DNA from: Clostridia bacterium
Lineage (GTDB): Bacteria > Bacillota > Clostridia > Christensenellales > Aristaeellaceae
DNA: 8,140 nt
Reading direction: 5' to 3'
Assembly (NCBI GenBank): GCA_900759005.1
Contig: CAAEUQ010000175.1
Coordinates: 1-8,140, forward strand
Shown here: piece by piece, positions 1 through 5,863 of the stretch
How positions within the stretch are numbered: position 1 is the first letter of the stretch
Layout: the number at the start of each line of letters is the position of its first letter
Notes under the pieces: model-generated
Seen by the model: the letters and a program-made list of their open reading frames with translations, nothing else
Told to the model about the DNA's origin: nothing
The model's database searches: none
Translations under genes and position numbers: made by a program

Positions 1-39
1 GACATACCATTCGATGTTTGTCGATTCGCTCTCAGCCAT
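1..39 (-). CDS. nusG: Transcription termination/antitermination factor NusG, N-terminal fragment
   Basis: Only the first 13 codons are present; the gene leaves the window at its left edge. The visible peptide is MAESESTNIEWYV. The closing WYV is where the NusG NGN domain normally begins (typically WYVVHT...). NusG binds RNA polymerase and modulates pausing and termination. Position supports the call: it begins 16 nt after the secE stop codon, and secE-nusG is a near-universal bacterial pair. A GAGGA-type ribosome binding site lies about 10 nt upstream of the ATG. The identification rests on these few residues plus synteny, so the rest of the protein cannot be assessed. Confidence 0.85.
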   Translation of the reverse strand, partial: MAESESTNIEWYV

Positions 40-55
40 CTTGCTCGTCCTCAGA

Positions 56-316
56 TTAGAGCTTTACGATCAAGCCGACCAGCCAGCTGGCGGCAAAATC
101 GAATACGCCAATGATTACCAACATGACAACAACGAACGCAAAGACAACCAGAGAATAGTTGACCATGTCCTTCTTCGTGGGCCAAGTAACCTTCTTCATC
201 TCATGCTTCATGTTCATGAAGAAGCGACCGATGCCCTTGAACAGACCGGAGAACCAATTGCCAACGCGCTTGAAGAAGCTCGGCTTGACATTCGCGTTTA
301 CTTCAGTCTTCGCCAT
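56..316 (-). CDS. secE: Preprotein translocase subunit SecE
   Basis: SecE is the small essential subunit of the SecYEG channel in the cytoplasmic membrane; it clamps SecY and stabilises it. The 86-residue protein has a basic, Phe-rich amphipathic N-terminal part (about 10-36), then the conserved cytoplasmic motif EMKKVTWPTKKDM (39-51), which is the family hallmark. A single hydrophobic transmembrane segment follows (about 55-84). This is the short one-TM form usual in Gram-positive bacteria. I chose the ATG at 316: an AAAGGA site (326-331) lies 9 nt upstream of it. The in-frame GTG at 322 would sit only 3 nt from that site. The gene lies 54 nt after rpmG and 16 nt before nusG, with no terminator between them, so the three are probably cotranscribed. 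Confidence 0.97.
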   Translation of the reverse strand: MAKTEVNANVKPSFFKRVGNWFSGLFKGIGRFFMNMKHEMKKVTWPTKKDMVNYSLVVFAFVVVMLVIIGVFDFAASWLVGLIVKL

Positions 317-370
317 AATCACACATCCTTTTCTAGTGTCGAGAGGTCAGCATAAACGACGCTCCGCCGC

Positions 371-532
371 TTACTTCGTCTCCTTGTGGCTCGTGTGCTT
401 CTTGCAGAAGCGGCAATACTTGTTCATTTCGAGACGATCGGGATCGTTCTTCTTATTCTTCATGGTATTATAGTTGCGCTGCTTGCACTCAGAGCACGCG
501 AGACACACCTTGATTCGCTTATCCGATGCCAT
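371..532 (-). CDS. rpmG: 50S ribosomal protein L33 (zinc-ribbon form)
   Basis: This 53-residue protein of the large ribosomal subunit has the L33 core, including NKKNDPDRLEMNKYC and a KETK C-terminus. Cysteines at 13 and 16 (CSEC) and at 40 and 43 (CRFC) form two CxxC pairs, so this is the zinc-binding (C+) version; a further Cys lies at 10. Species with C+ L33 often carry a cysteine-free paralogue induced under zinc starvation; none is visible here. A strong GGGAGGTG ribosome binding site (539-546) sits 6 nt before the ATG. It is the first gene of an rpmG-secE-nusG unit with its own promoter at 623-651, which is the standard clustering for these genes. Confidence 0.97.
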   Translation of the reverse strand: MASDKRIKVCLACSECKQRNYNTMKNKKNDPDRLEMNKYCRFCKKHTSHKETK

Positions 533-622
533 GCTTGACACCTCCCGTATTGTTTATTTCAATGCATTGCGAGACAAACGCCTTCAACAACAGTAGCCCC
601 GACAATCAGGGCAGACTACTAT

Positions 623-651
623 ATTATAGAATAGTTTTGCGCCGATTGCAA
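623..651 (-). promoter_or_regulatory. Sigma-A-type promoter of rpmG-secE-nusG
   Basis: Read on the minus strand, the -35 box is TTGCAA (646-651), followed by a 17-nt spacer and a perfect TATAAT -10 box (623-628). Transcription should start near 616, giving an 84-nt leader before rpmG. It lies between the rplL terminator and rpmG, so the two ribosomal units are separately initiated. The rest of the 533-769 gene-free stretch holds only this promoter, the rpmG leader and the rplL terminator; I see no small gene in it. Confidence 0.85.
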
Positions 652-720
652 GACGGACAGGCAATCAAAACGGAATTTTACATTCCGCCTCCGGCGCACA
701 GATGTTCCGGCAAGTCTCTG

Positions 721-755
721 AAAACGGGCCACATACCCGAACGGTATATGGCCCG
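721..755 (-). terminator. Intrinsic terminator after rplL
   Basis: On the minus strand the RNA can form a 13-bp stem, with one G-U pair, closed by a 5-nt loop (725-755). A short run of four U follows (721-724). It begins 15 nt past the rplL stop codon and should end the rplJ-rplL transcript before the rpmG promoter. The U-tract is short, so some read-through is possible. Confidence 0.8.
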
Positions 756-769
756 CCTTGTAAAAGAGA

Positions 770-1141
770 TTACTTGATCTCGATGACCGCGCCAACCTCT
801 TCGAGCTTCTTCTTGAGCTCTTCGGCGGCTTCCTTCGGCAGCGCCTCGCCCAGGGTGGAGGGGCAGTTGTCGACCAGGTCCTTGGCTTCCTTCAGGCCCA
901 GACCGGGCTTGACTTCGCGGACAACCTTGATGACCTTCAGCTTCTGCGCGCCGGCTTCCTTCAGCACGACGTCGAACTCGGTCTTTTCTTCGACTTCCTC
1001 AGCAGCCGCAGCAACGGCGCCGCCGGCGACCACGGGCGCAGCCGCGGACACACCGAACTTCTCTTCCATTTCCTTAACCAGGTCAGCCAGCTCGAGAATC
1101 GTCATGCTCTCGATCGCGGAGATGATTTCTGCATTGCTCAT
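770..1141 (-). CDS. rplL: 50S ribosomal protein L7/L12
   Basis: This 123-residue protein forms the multicopy dimeric stalk of the 50S subunit that recruits and activates translational GTPases. The layout is canonical: an N-terminal dimerisation and L10-binding helical part (1-31, MSNAEIISAIESMTILELAD...), an Ala/Val/Gly-rich flexible hinge (about 33-48), and a globular C-terminal domain (about 53-123) with KVIKVVRE, GLGLKEAKDLVD and a closing EVGAVIEIK. In VREVKPGLGLKEAK the loop appears one residue longer than the common VRxxTGLGLKEAK form. An AGGAGG site (1150-1155) lies 8 nt before the ATG. The gene is 72 nt downstream of rplJ and is followed by a terminator instead of rpoB. The strong ribosome binding site fits the need for several L12 copies per L10. 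Confidence 0.98.
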   Translation of the reverse strand: MSNAEIISAIESMTILELADLVKEMEEKFGVSAAAPVVAGGAVAAAAEEVEEKTEFDVVLKEAGAQKLKVIKVVREVKPGLGLKEAKDLVDNCPSTLGEALPKEAAEELKKKLEEVGAVIEIK

Positions 1142-1213
1142 GATGATATCCTCCTCATGGATAAATCTTAAAATGTGATTCGCGCCGCGATGACGGTCGC
1201 GTTCAGGCAGCGA

Positions 1214-1711
1214 TTATTCCTCGCCAGCCTGCTTCTTGCGGAGCGCCTCGATGCAGTAGACGAACTTGGACACGCTGCTCATCATGCTGCCCATGATCTT
1301 CGCAATGAGGACTTCCTTGCTCGGCAGATTCGCCAGAGCCTGCACGCCCGCCTCGTCGAGGTAAGCGCCGTCGCAAACGCCGCACTTGATCGTGAGCTTC
1401 TTCGACTTCTTGGCGAACTCGCTCAGGATCTTCGCGGGGGCGATCATGTCGTCGTAGGAGAACGCGACTGCCGTCGGGCCTTCGAGATGAGCCTTCATCT
1501 CGTCGACGCCGCGACCCTCGATCGCGAGGTTGATCATCGTGTTCTTGATGACCGCGTACTCAACGCCCGCCTTGCGCAGCTGGTTACGCAGCTCGGTGTC
1601 TTCCGCGACCGTCAGGCCGCGATAGTCAACGAGCACGACCGTCTTCGCGCGGCTGAACTTATCCTGCAGACCCGCGACGATCGTTTTCTTGCTTTCAATA
1701 TTCTTGGACAT
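1214..1711 (-). CDS. rplJ: 50S ribosomal protein L10
   Basis: L10 anchors the L12 dimers to 23S rRNA at the base of the stalk. In many bacteria the L10-L12 complex also binds its own mRNA leader to repress synthesis. The 165-residue protein shows the family core: VVLVDYRGLTVAEDTELRNQ (about 26-45), the KAGVEYAVIKNT stretch (about 47-58) and EGPTAVAF (about 77-84). The C-terminal part (about 145-165) is the helical L12-binding tail. I chose the ATG at 1711, where the protein begins MSKNIESKK, because a GTGAGGTG site (1719-1726) lies 7 nt upstream. A longer in-frame reading starting at 1774 would run through the leader terminator hairpin and lacks family similarity. It is cotranscribed with rplL from the promoter at 1882-1910. 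Confidence 0.97.
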   Translation of the reverse strand: MSKNIESKKTIVAGLQDKFSRAKTVVLVDYRGLTVAEDTELRNQLRKAGVEYAVIKNTMINLAIEGRGVDEMKAHLEGPTAVAFSYDDMIAPAKILSEFAKKSKKLTIKCGVCDGAYLDEAGVQALANLPSKEVLIAKIMGSMMSSVSKFVYCIEALRKKQAGEE

Positions 1712-1875
1712 ATTCAAACACCTCACATTCCCGTCCAGTTTGACGGCAATTAAAAAACCCTTGCGCAGACGCAAGGGCGGTGTTCAATCCTACCATTGCG
1801 CCTCGGCGAGCGATCCAACCGAATCTTATACGCTTGCGCGCACTCGCTGTCTATGGCACAGAGCTTTTCAAGCCA
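1712..1875 (-). promoter_or_regulatory. Candidate L10 leader (autoregulatory 5' UTR of rplJ-rplL)
   Basis: The predicted start near 1875 gives a leader of about 164 nt before rplJ. Such leaders are known in Firmicutes as binding sites for the L10-L12 complex, controlling transcription attenuation. Two things support this here: the leader length, and an intrinsic terminator at 1752-1777 placed just before the ribosome binding site. An upstream CGCAAG segment (minus strand, complement of 1833-1838) is complementary to CTTGCG in the terminator's first arm (1770-1775) and could act as an antiterminator. I have not verified the specific L10-binding kink-turn structure; the family assignment comes from context. 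Confidence 0.7.
1752..1777 (-). terminator. Attenuator-type intrinsic terminator in the rplJ leader
   Basis: On the minus strand, CCCTTGCG and CGCAAGGG form a perfect 8-bp stem with a 4-nt loop (1758-1777), followed directly by six U (1752-1757). It stands between the promoter and the start codon of rplJ, 41 nt before the ATG, so it must be conditional for rplJL to be expressed. Confidence 0.85.
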
Positions 1876-1881
1876 AGATGA

Positions 1882-1910
1882 ATTATAGCACAATGCGCTC
1901 CTTCTGTCAA
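1882..1910 (-). promoter_or_regulatory. Consensus sigma-A promoter of rplJ-rplL
   Basis: The minus strand shows a perfect TTGACA -35 box (1905-1910), a 17-nt spacer and a perfect TATAAT -10 box (1882-1887). Such a fully consensus promoter suits a highly expressed ribosomal-protein operon and puts the transcription start near 1875. It lies back to back with the tig promoter. Confidence 0.93.
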
Positions 1911-1960
1911 CGGAACAACAAATTATTAACCTATGCAGCGCGCGAATTTACGTTTAGCGG

Positions 1961-1989
1961 TTGCAATTTCGCCCTACATGTGCTAAACT
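1961..1989 (+). promoter_or_regulatory. Probable promoter of tig
   Basis: TTGCAA (1961-1966) and TAAACT (1984-1989) are separated by 17 nt, and a TGC just before the -10 gives an extended -10 character. Transcription would begin near 1996, leaving a leader of about 50 nt. Both boxes match the consensus at four of six positions, so this is less certain than the rplJ promoter facing the other way. Confidence 0.6.
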
Positions 1990-2045
1990 GCTATGGTGTA
2001 TCGTTGGATCAGTATGCATGAAACATTCAGGAGGATGAAAGAGCA

Positions 2046-3329
2046 ATGGCTACTACTTTTGAGAAACTCTCTTCCAATAAGGTAAAGCTCGGCTTTGAAG
2101 TCGCGCCGGAGAAGTTTGAAGACGCGCTGGTAAAGGCGTACCACAAGAACGCAAAGCGCTTCTCGATCCCCGGTTTCCGCAAGGGCAAGGCGCCGATGAA
2201 GGTTATCGAGAACTTCTACGGCTCGGGCGTATTCTATGAGGAAGCGTTTGATATTCTGTTCCCCGAAGTCTATCAGGAGGCGATCAAGGAGCACAATCTG
2301 ACGGTTGTGGATCGCCCGGAACTGACCGAGTCCGACATCAAGCGCGGCGAACCGATCAAGTTCACCGTCGAAGTGTTTGTTCGCCCGGACGTGAAGCTCG
2401 GCGAGTACAAGAACCTCGGCATTGAAAAGGAAGTTGCGGAAGTGACCGATGACGACGTGAACGCCGAAATCGAGCGCGCCCGCGAACGCGCGTCCCGCTA
2501 CATTGAGATCTCCGATCGTCCCGCGAAGCTCGACGATCAGGTGAACATCGATTACGCCGGCTTCGACGGCGACAAGCAGTTCGACGGCGGCACCGCGAAG
2601 GGTCACGATCTGGTTCTGGGTTCCGGCAGCTTCATTCCCGGCTTTGAGGAGCAGCTCGTTGGCGCGAACGTCGGCGACGAAGTCGAAGTCAAGGTCACGT
2701 TCCCGGAGGAATACCATGCGCCCGAGCTCGCCGGCAAGCCCGTCGTGTTTAAGGTAAAGGTCAATTCCATCTGCGAAAAGGAAGTGCCTGCGCTGGACGA
2801 TGATTTCGTAACCGAAGTGTCCGAAACTGCGAACAACGTCGAGGAATACAAGGCGGAAGTGCGCGCGAAGCTCGAAAAGCAGGCGGAGGACAAGGCGGAC
2901 GCCGCGTTTGAGAACGCCGTGATCGAGAAGGTCGACGAGAATGCCGAGATCGATATCCCGCAGGCAATGATCGAGGATCAGATCGATAATATGCTGCGCG
3001 ATATGGAAATGCGCATGATGTATCAGGGCATGAAGCTCGACGATTACTTCAAGTATACCGGTCAGACCCGCGAGCAGGTTCGCGAGATGTACAAGAAGCC
3101 CGCGGAAGAGCGCGTTCGCACGCAGCTGGTGATCGAGGAAGTCCGCAAGGTTGAAAACATCGAGGCGACCGAGGAAGAAATCGACGCCGAGATCGCGAAG
3201 TATGCGGATCAGAATCAGAAGAGCCTGGAAGAGTTCAAGAAGATGCTCTCCGAGGATGATATGAAATATTTCGCGGAGATCGCTTCCCTTCAGAAGACCG
3301 TGAAGTTCCTGAAGGACAACGCGAAATAA
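2046..3329 (+). CDS. tig: Trigger factor, ribosome-associated chaperone and prolyl isomerase
   Basis: Trigger factor docks beside the ribosome exit tunnel and shields and folds nascent chains; it also has FKBP-type peptidyl-prolyl isomerase activity. The 427-residue length is typical. The N-terminal domain (about 1-120) carries the ribosome-docking signature GFRKGKAP (43-50) that contacts L23. The FKBP-like domain is about 159-245, including QVNIDYAGF and LGSGSFIPGFEEQL (191-204). The rest (about 255-420) is the helical substrate-cradling C-terminal domain, with features such as the DDYFKYTGQT segment. An AGGAGG-type site (2029-2034) lies 11 nt before the ATG. The gene is flanked by its own promoter and terminator, and the tig-clpP-clpX order is a widely conserved cluster linking folding to proteolysis. 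Confidence 0.98.
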   Translation: MATTFEKLSSNKVKLGFEVAPEKFEDALVKAYHKNAKRFSIPGFRKGKAPMKVIENFYGSGVFYEEAFDILFPEVYQEAIKEHNLTVVDRPELTESDIKRGEPIKFTVEVFVRPDVKLGEYKNLGIEKEVAEVTDDDVNAEIERARERASRYIEISDRPAKLDDQVNIDYAGFDGDKQFDGGTAKGHDLVLGSGSFIPGFEEQLVGANVGDEVEVKVTFPEEYHAPELAGKPVVFKVKVNSICEKEVPALDDDFVTEVSETANNVEEYKAEVRAKLEKQAEDKADAAFENAVIEKVDENAEIDIPQAMIEDQIDNMLRDMEMRMMYQGMKLDDYFKYTGQTREQVREMYKKPAEERVRTQLVIEEVRKVENIEATEEEIDAEIAKYADQNQKSLEEFKKMLSEDDMKYFAEIASLQKTVKFLKDNAK

Positions 3330-3346
3330 GAAACCACAGAGCATTT

Positions 3347-3381
3347 CCCGCGGCTGCGCTTCACTGCGGCTGCGGGATTTT
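3347..3381 (+). terminator. Intrinsic terminator after tig
   Basis: A 12-bp stem with three G-U pairs (3347-3358 with 3365-3376) closes a 6-nt loop and is followed by ATTTT (3377-3381). It starts 17 nt past the tig stop codon. The U-run is short, so partial read-through into clpP is plausible. Confidence 0.7.
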
Positions 3382-3392
3382 GCAACAGGGAA

Positions 3393-3409
3393 CGCGGAAT
3401 AAAACCGCG
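3393..3409. other. Short inverted repeat upstream of clpP, possible operator
   Basis: CGCGG and CCGCG form a perfect 5-bp inverted repeat around a 7-nt A-rich spacer. It lies 52 nt before the clpP start, just upstream of a TATACT hexamer (3419-3424) that could be a -10 box. That hexamer has no convincing -35 partner at 16-18 nt, so I cannot assign a clpP promoter. The repeat does not match the CtsR direct-repeat or HrcA/CIRCE patterns. It could be a protein site or chance. Confidence 0.25.
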
Positions 3410-3461
3410 GACAATACGTATACTTATCAGGACAATGTGCTTTTTATCAGGAGGTGTGCCC

Positions 3462-4046
3462 ATGAATCTGGTGCCCTATGTTATTGAACAAACCAATCGC
3501 GGAGAGCGCTCCTACGATATTTTCTCGCGCCTGTTGAAGGATCGCATCATCTTTCTGGGCGACGAAATCGACGACAGCACCGCGAACCTCGTCGTTGCGC
3601 AGATGCTGTTTCTGGAGATGGAGGACCCCGACAAGGACATCATGCTCTATATCAACAGCCCCGGCGGATCGATCACCGCGGGCATGGCGATTTACGACAC
3701 GATGCGGTATCTGAAGTGCGAGGTCGCGACCGTGTGCGTTGGCATGGCGGCGTCGATGGCGGCGTTTTTGCTGGCGGCGGGCGCGAAGGGAAAGCGCAAG
3801 GCGCTTCCGCACGCGGAGGTTATGATTCACCAGCCGCTTGGCGGCGCGCGCGGTCAGGCGACGGATATTCAGATCCACGCCGAGCAGATTCTGCGCGTGA
3901 AAAAGATGATGAACGAGCTGCTTTCGCAGAATACCGGAAAGCCCCTGAAGACGGTGGAAAAGGACGTTGAACGCGACCATTTCCTGACCGCCGAGCAGGC
4001 GCTGGACTACGGCATCATCGACGAAATTATCGCACCGAGGAGATAA
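3462..4046 (+). CDS. clpP: ATP-dependent Clp protease proteolytic subunit ClpP
   Basis: ClpP forms the tetradecameric barrel-shaped serine peptidase that degrades proteins fed to it by ClpX or related ATPases. The 194-residue length is typical. The catalytic triad is visible: Ser98 in GMAASMAAF, His123 in MIHQPLGG and Asp172 in ERDHF. The N-terminal axial region begins MNLVPYVIEQTNRGERSYDI, and the IN-SPGGS turn is at 64-70. I chose the ATG at 3462 because a GGAGGTG site lies just upstream; an in-frame ATG at 3435 would put that site inside the coding region. The clpX start follows 3 nt after the stop codon, so the two subunits of ClpXP are cotranscribed and probably translationally coupled. 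I see no clear promoter directly upstream. Confidence 0.98.
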   Translation: MNLVPYVIEQTNRGERSYDIFSRLLKDRIIFLGDEIDDSTANLVVAQMLFLEMEDPDKDIMLYINSPGGSITAGMAIYDTMRYLKCEVATVCVGMAASMAAFLLAAGAKGKRKALPHAEVMIHQPLGGARGQATDIQIHAEQILRVKKMMNELLSQNTGKPLKTVEKDVERDHFLTAEQALDYGIIDEIIAPRR

Positions 4047-4049
4047 TCA

Positions 4050-5339
4050 ATGGCAAATAACAGAGACGAAAACAACAACAAGATCCGCTGCTCATTCTGC
4101 GGAAAGACGCAGGATCAGGTTCGGCGCATTGTCGCCGGTCCCGGCGCGTATATCTGCAACGAATGCGTGCTGCTCTGCCAGGAAATCGTCTCCGACGATG
4201 TGGTCGAGAGCGTCGGCACGCACGGCGAGATCGAAATCAAGCGCCCCAAGGAAATCAAAGAGGTGCTCGATCAGTATGTCGTCGGTCAGGAAGAGGCGAA
4301 GAAGGCGCTTTCCGTTGCGGTGTACAACCACTATAAGCGCATTCGCTGCATGGGCAATAGCAAAAAGAGCGATGTTGAGCTTCAGAAGTCCAACATCGTG
4401 ATGCTCGGACCTACCGGCTGCGGCAAGACCTATCTTGCGCAGACACTGGCGAAAATCCTGAACGTTCCGTTTGCAATCGGCGATGCGACGAGTTTGACCG
4501 AAGCGGGCTATGTCGGCGAGGATGTGGAAAACATCCTGCTGCGCCTGATTCAGAACGCCGATTACGATATCGAGCTCGCGCAGCGCGGCATCATCTATAT
4601 CGACGAGATCGATAAGATTGCCCGCAAGAGCGAAAACCCGTCCATCACGCGCGATGTGAGCGGCGAGGGCGTTCAGCAGGCGCTTCTGAAGATTCTGGAG
4701 GGCACGGTTGCGTCCGTTCCGCCGCAGGGCGGAAGAAAGCACCCGCATCAGGAATTCATTCAAATCGATACGACGAACATCCTTTTCATCTGCGGCGGCG
4801 CATTCGACGGCATCGAGCAGATCGTCGAAAACCGCATCGGCAAGAAGACGATGGGCTTCGGCGCGGAGATTCGCTCCAAAACGGAACGTACCGACAAGGA
4901 AATCATGTCGCAGGTGCGTCCCGAGGATCTTTTGAAGTTCGGTCTGATTCCGGAATTTGTTGGCCGCCTTCCGGTCATGGTCACGCTCTCGTCGCTGGAC
5001 GAGGAAGCGCTGATGCGCATTCTGACTGAGCCGAAAAACGCGCTCGTGAGCCAGTACACAAAGCTGCTCGGATTCGATAATGTCGAGCTCGAGTTTACGG
5101 AAGGTGCGCTGCGCGCAATCGCGCGTCAGGCGCTGGCGAGAAAGAGCGGCGCGCGCGGTCTGCGCGCAATTATCGAAGGCGTGATGATGGATACGATGTA
5201 CGAACTGCCGTCGATGGAAAACGTCCGCAAGTGCATCATTACCGAGGACGTCGTTCTCGGCAAAATCCCGCCGGAACTGATCTATGCCGACCCTGAACCG
5301 CTGCCCGCGCCGGAAAGCGCGGATCAGCCGTCCGCATAA
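4050..5339 (+). CDS. clpX: ATP-dependent Clp protease ATP-binding subunit ClpX
   Basis: ClpX is the hexameric AAA+ unfoldase that recognises substrates and threads them into ClpP. Domains in order: an N-terminal zinc-binding domain with Cys14, Cys17, Cys36 and Cys39; Walker A GPTGCGKT (120-127); the pore-1 loop GYVGED (153-158); Walker B IIYIDEID (181-188); the GGRKHP pore-2 segment (227-232); and the sensor-2 GARGLRAI stretch in the C-terminal small domain. The ClpP-docking loop, classically IGF, reads MGF (268-270). The ribosome binding site GAGGAG (4037-4042) lies inside the last clpP codons. The length of 429 residues is normal; the last 15 or so are a variable Pro/Ala/Glu-rich tail. Confidence 0.98.
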   Translation: MANNRDENNNKIRCSFCGKTQDQVRRIVAGPGAYICNECVLLCQEIVSDDVVESVGTHGEIEIKRPKEIKEVLDQYVVGQEEAKKALSVAVYNHYKRIRCMGNSKKSDVELQKSNIVMLGPTGCGKTYLAQTLAKILNVPFAIGDATSLTEAGYVGEDVENILLRLIQNADYDIELAQRGIIYIDEIDKIARKSENPSITRDVSGEGVQQALLKILEGTVASVPPQGGRKHPHQEFIQIDTTNILFICGGAFDGIEQIVENRIGKKTMGFGAEIRSKTERTDKEIMSQVRPEDLLKFGLIPEFVGRLPVMVTLSSLDEEALMRILTEPKNALVSQYTKLLGFDNVELEFTEGALRAIARQALARKSGARGLRAIIEGVMMDTMYELPSMENVRKCIITEDVVLGKIPPELIYADPEPLPAPESADQPSA

Positions 5340-5341
5340 AG

Positions 5342-5383
5342 AATTGTCCTCCGCATGATTGAAACCATGCGGAGGACAATTTT
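5342..5383. terminator. Bidirectional terminator between clpX and the Nudix operon
   Basis: A perfect 16-bp stem (5342-5357 with 5366-5381) closes an 8-nt loop. The plus-strand transcript ends in UUUU (5380-5383), serving clpX. On the minus strand the hairpin is followed by CUUUAU, so it can also end the convergent Nudix transcript, whose last stop codon lies immediately beside it at 5384-5386. Confidence 0.9.
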
Positions 5384-5833
5384 CTATTTCAGCGCTTCTA
5401 TCCATTCGCCGTTTTCCTGATGAAAATAGTATTCGCTGAGACGCTCATTCAGAAAAACATCCAGCGTTTCTGCCATTCCATCCGCCAGATTTGCCTTCTT
5501 CATGTCGTCCAGCTCGAGCCAGAACACATTTCCTTCGTCCGACGCGTGCAGTTCTCCTTTAAAACGATCGGTTTTATAGAGCAGAACCATGTATCTGGAA
5601 CCGTCGGCATTGCACCAGTCCTTGATCCCGCACAGCACGGGCGCGGAGATTTTCAGACCCGTTTCCTCGCGCACTTCGCGGATGACCGCGTCCGTAAAGG
5701 ATTCGCCCTTTTCCACGTGACCGCCGGGAAAGGTGATTCCGTGATAGCCGCCGGTTTTTTCCAGCGCGAGAACCCGGCTTCCGTCGTATACCATGCACAT
5801 GTTGGTCAGTTCGATTTTTTCCGTCCTTGCCAT
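5384..5833 (-). CDS. Nudix hydrolase, probable MutT/8-oxo-dGTP diphosphatase type
   Basis: Nudix enzymes cleave nucleoside diphosphates linked to another group, using Mg2+ held by the Nudix box. This 149-residue single-domain protein has a complete box, G38-x5-E44-x7-REVREETGL (52-60), with every fixed residue present. The preceding GGYHGITFPGGHVEKGE context and the following CGIKDW and YMVLLYKT strands resemble small MutT-like proteins usually labelled 8-oxo-dGTP diphosphatase. The true substrate cannot be read from sequence and could be another nucleotide. An AGAGGA site lies just before the ATG. It is the second gene of a two-gene unit, 30 nt behind another Nudix gene, and ends right at the bidirectional terminator shared with clpX. 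Confidence 0.9.
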   Translation of the reverse strand: MARTEKIELTNMCMVYDGSRVLALEKTGGYHGITFPGGHVEKGESFTDAVIREVREETGLKISAPVLCGIKDWCNADGSRYMVLLYKTDRFKGELHASDEGNVFWLELDDMKKANLADGMAETLDVFLNERLSEYYFHQENGEWIEALK

Positions 5834-5863
5834 CGGTGTTCCTCTTTTCCGAAATCTTTGGAT

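Noticed and set aside
317..322. A GTG start of secE at 322
   Set aside because: It is only 3 nt from the AAAGGA site, while ATG 316 is at 9 nt.
1712..1774. A longer rplJ start at 1774
   Set aside because: The extra 21 codons would come from the leader terminator region and do not resemble L10. The ATG at 1711 has a well-placed ribosome binding site.
1983..3344. A 453-codon minus-strand open frame opposite tig
   Set aside because: It is the antisense shadow of trigger factor, caused by codon bias. It has no family motif, and it overlaps the tig promoter and part of the tig terminator.
3435..3461. A clpP start at 3435
   Set aside because: It would place the GGAGGTG ribosome binding site inside the coding region and add nine residues absent from typical ClpP. 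ATG 3462 gives the normal 194-residue form.
4092..5405. A 437-codon minus-strand open frame opposite clpX
   Set aside because: It is antisense to a full canonical clpX and runs through the bidirectional terminator. No motif supports it.
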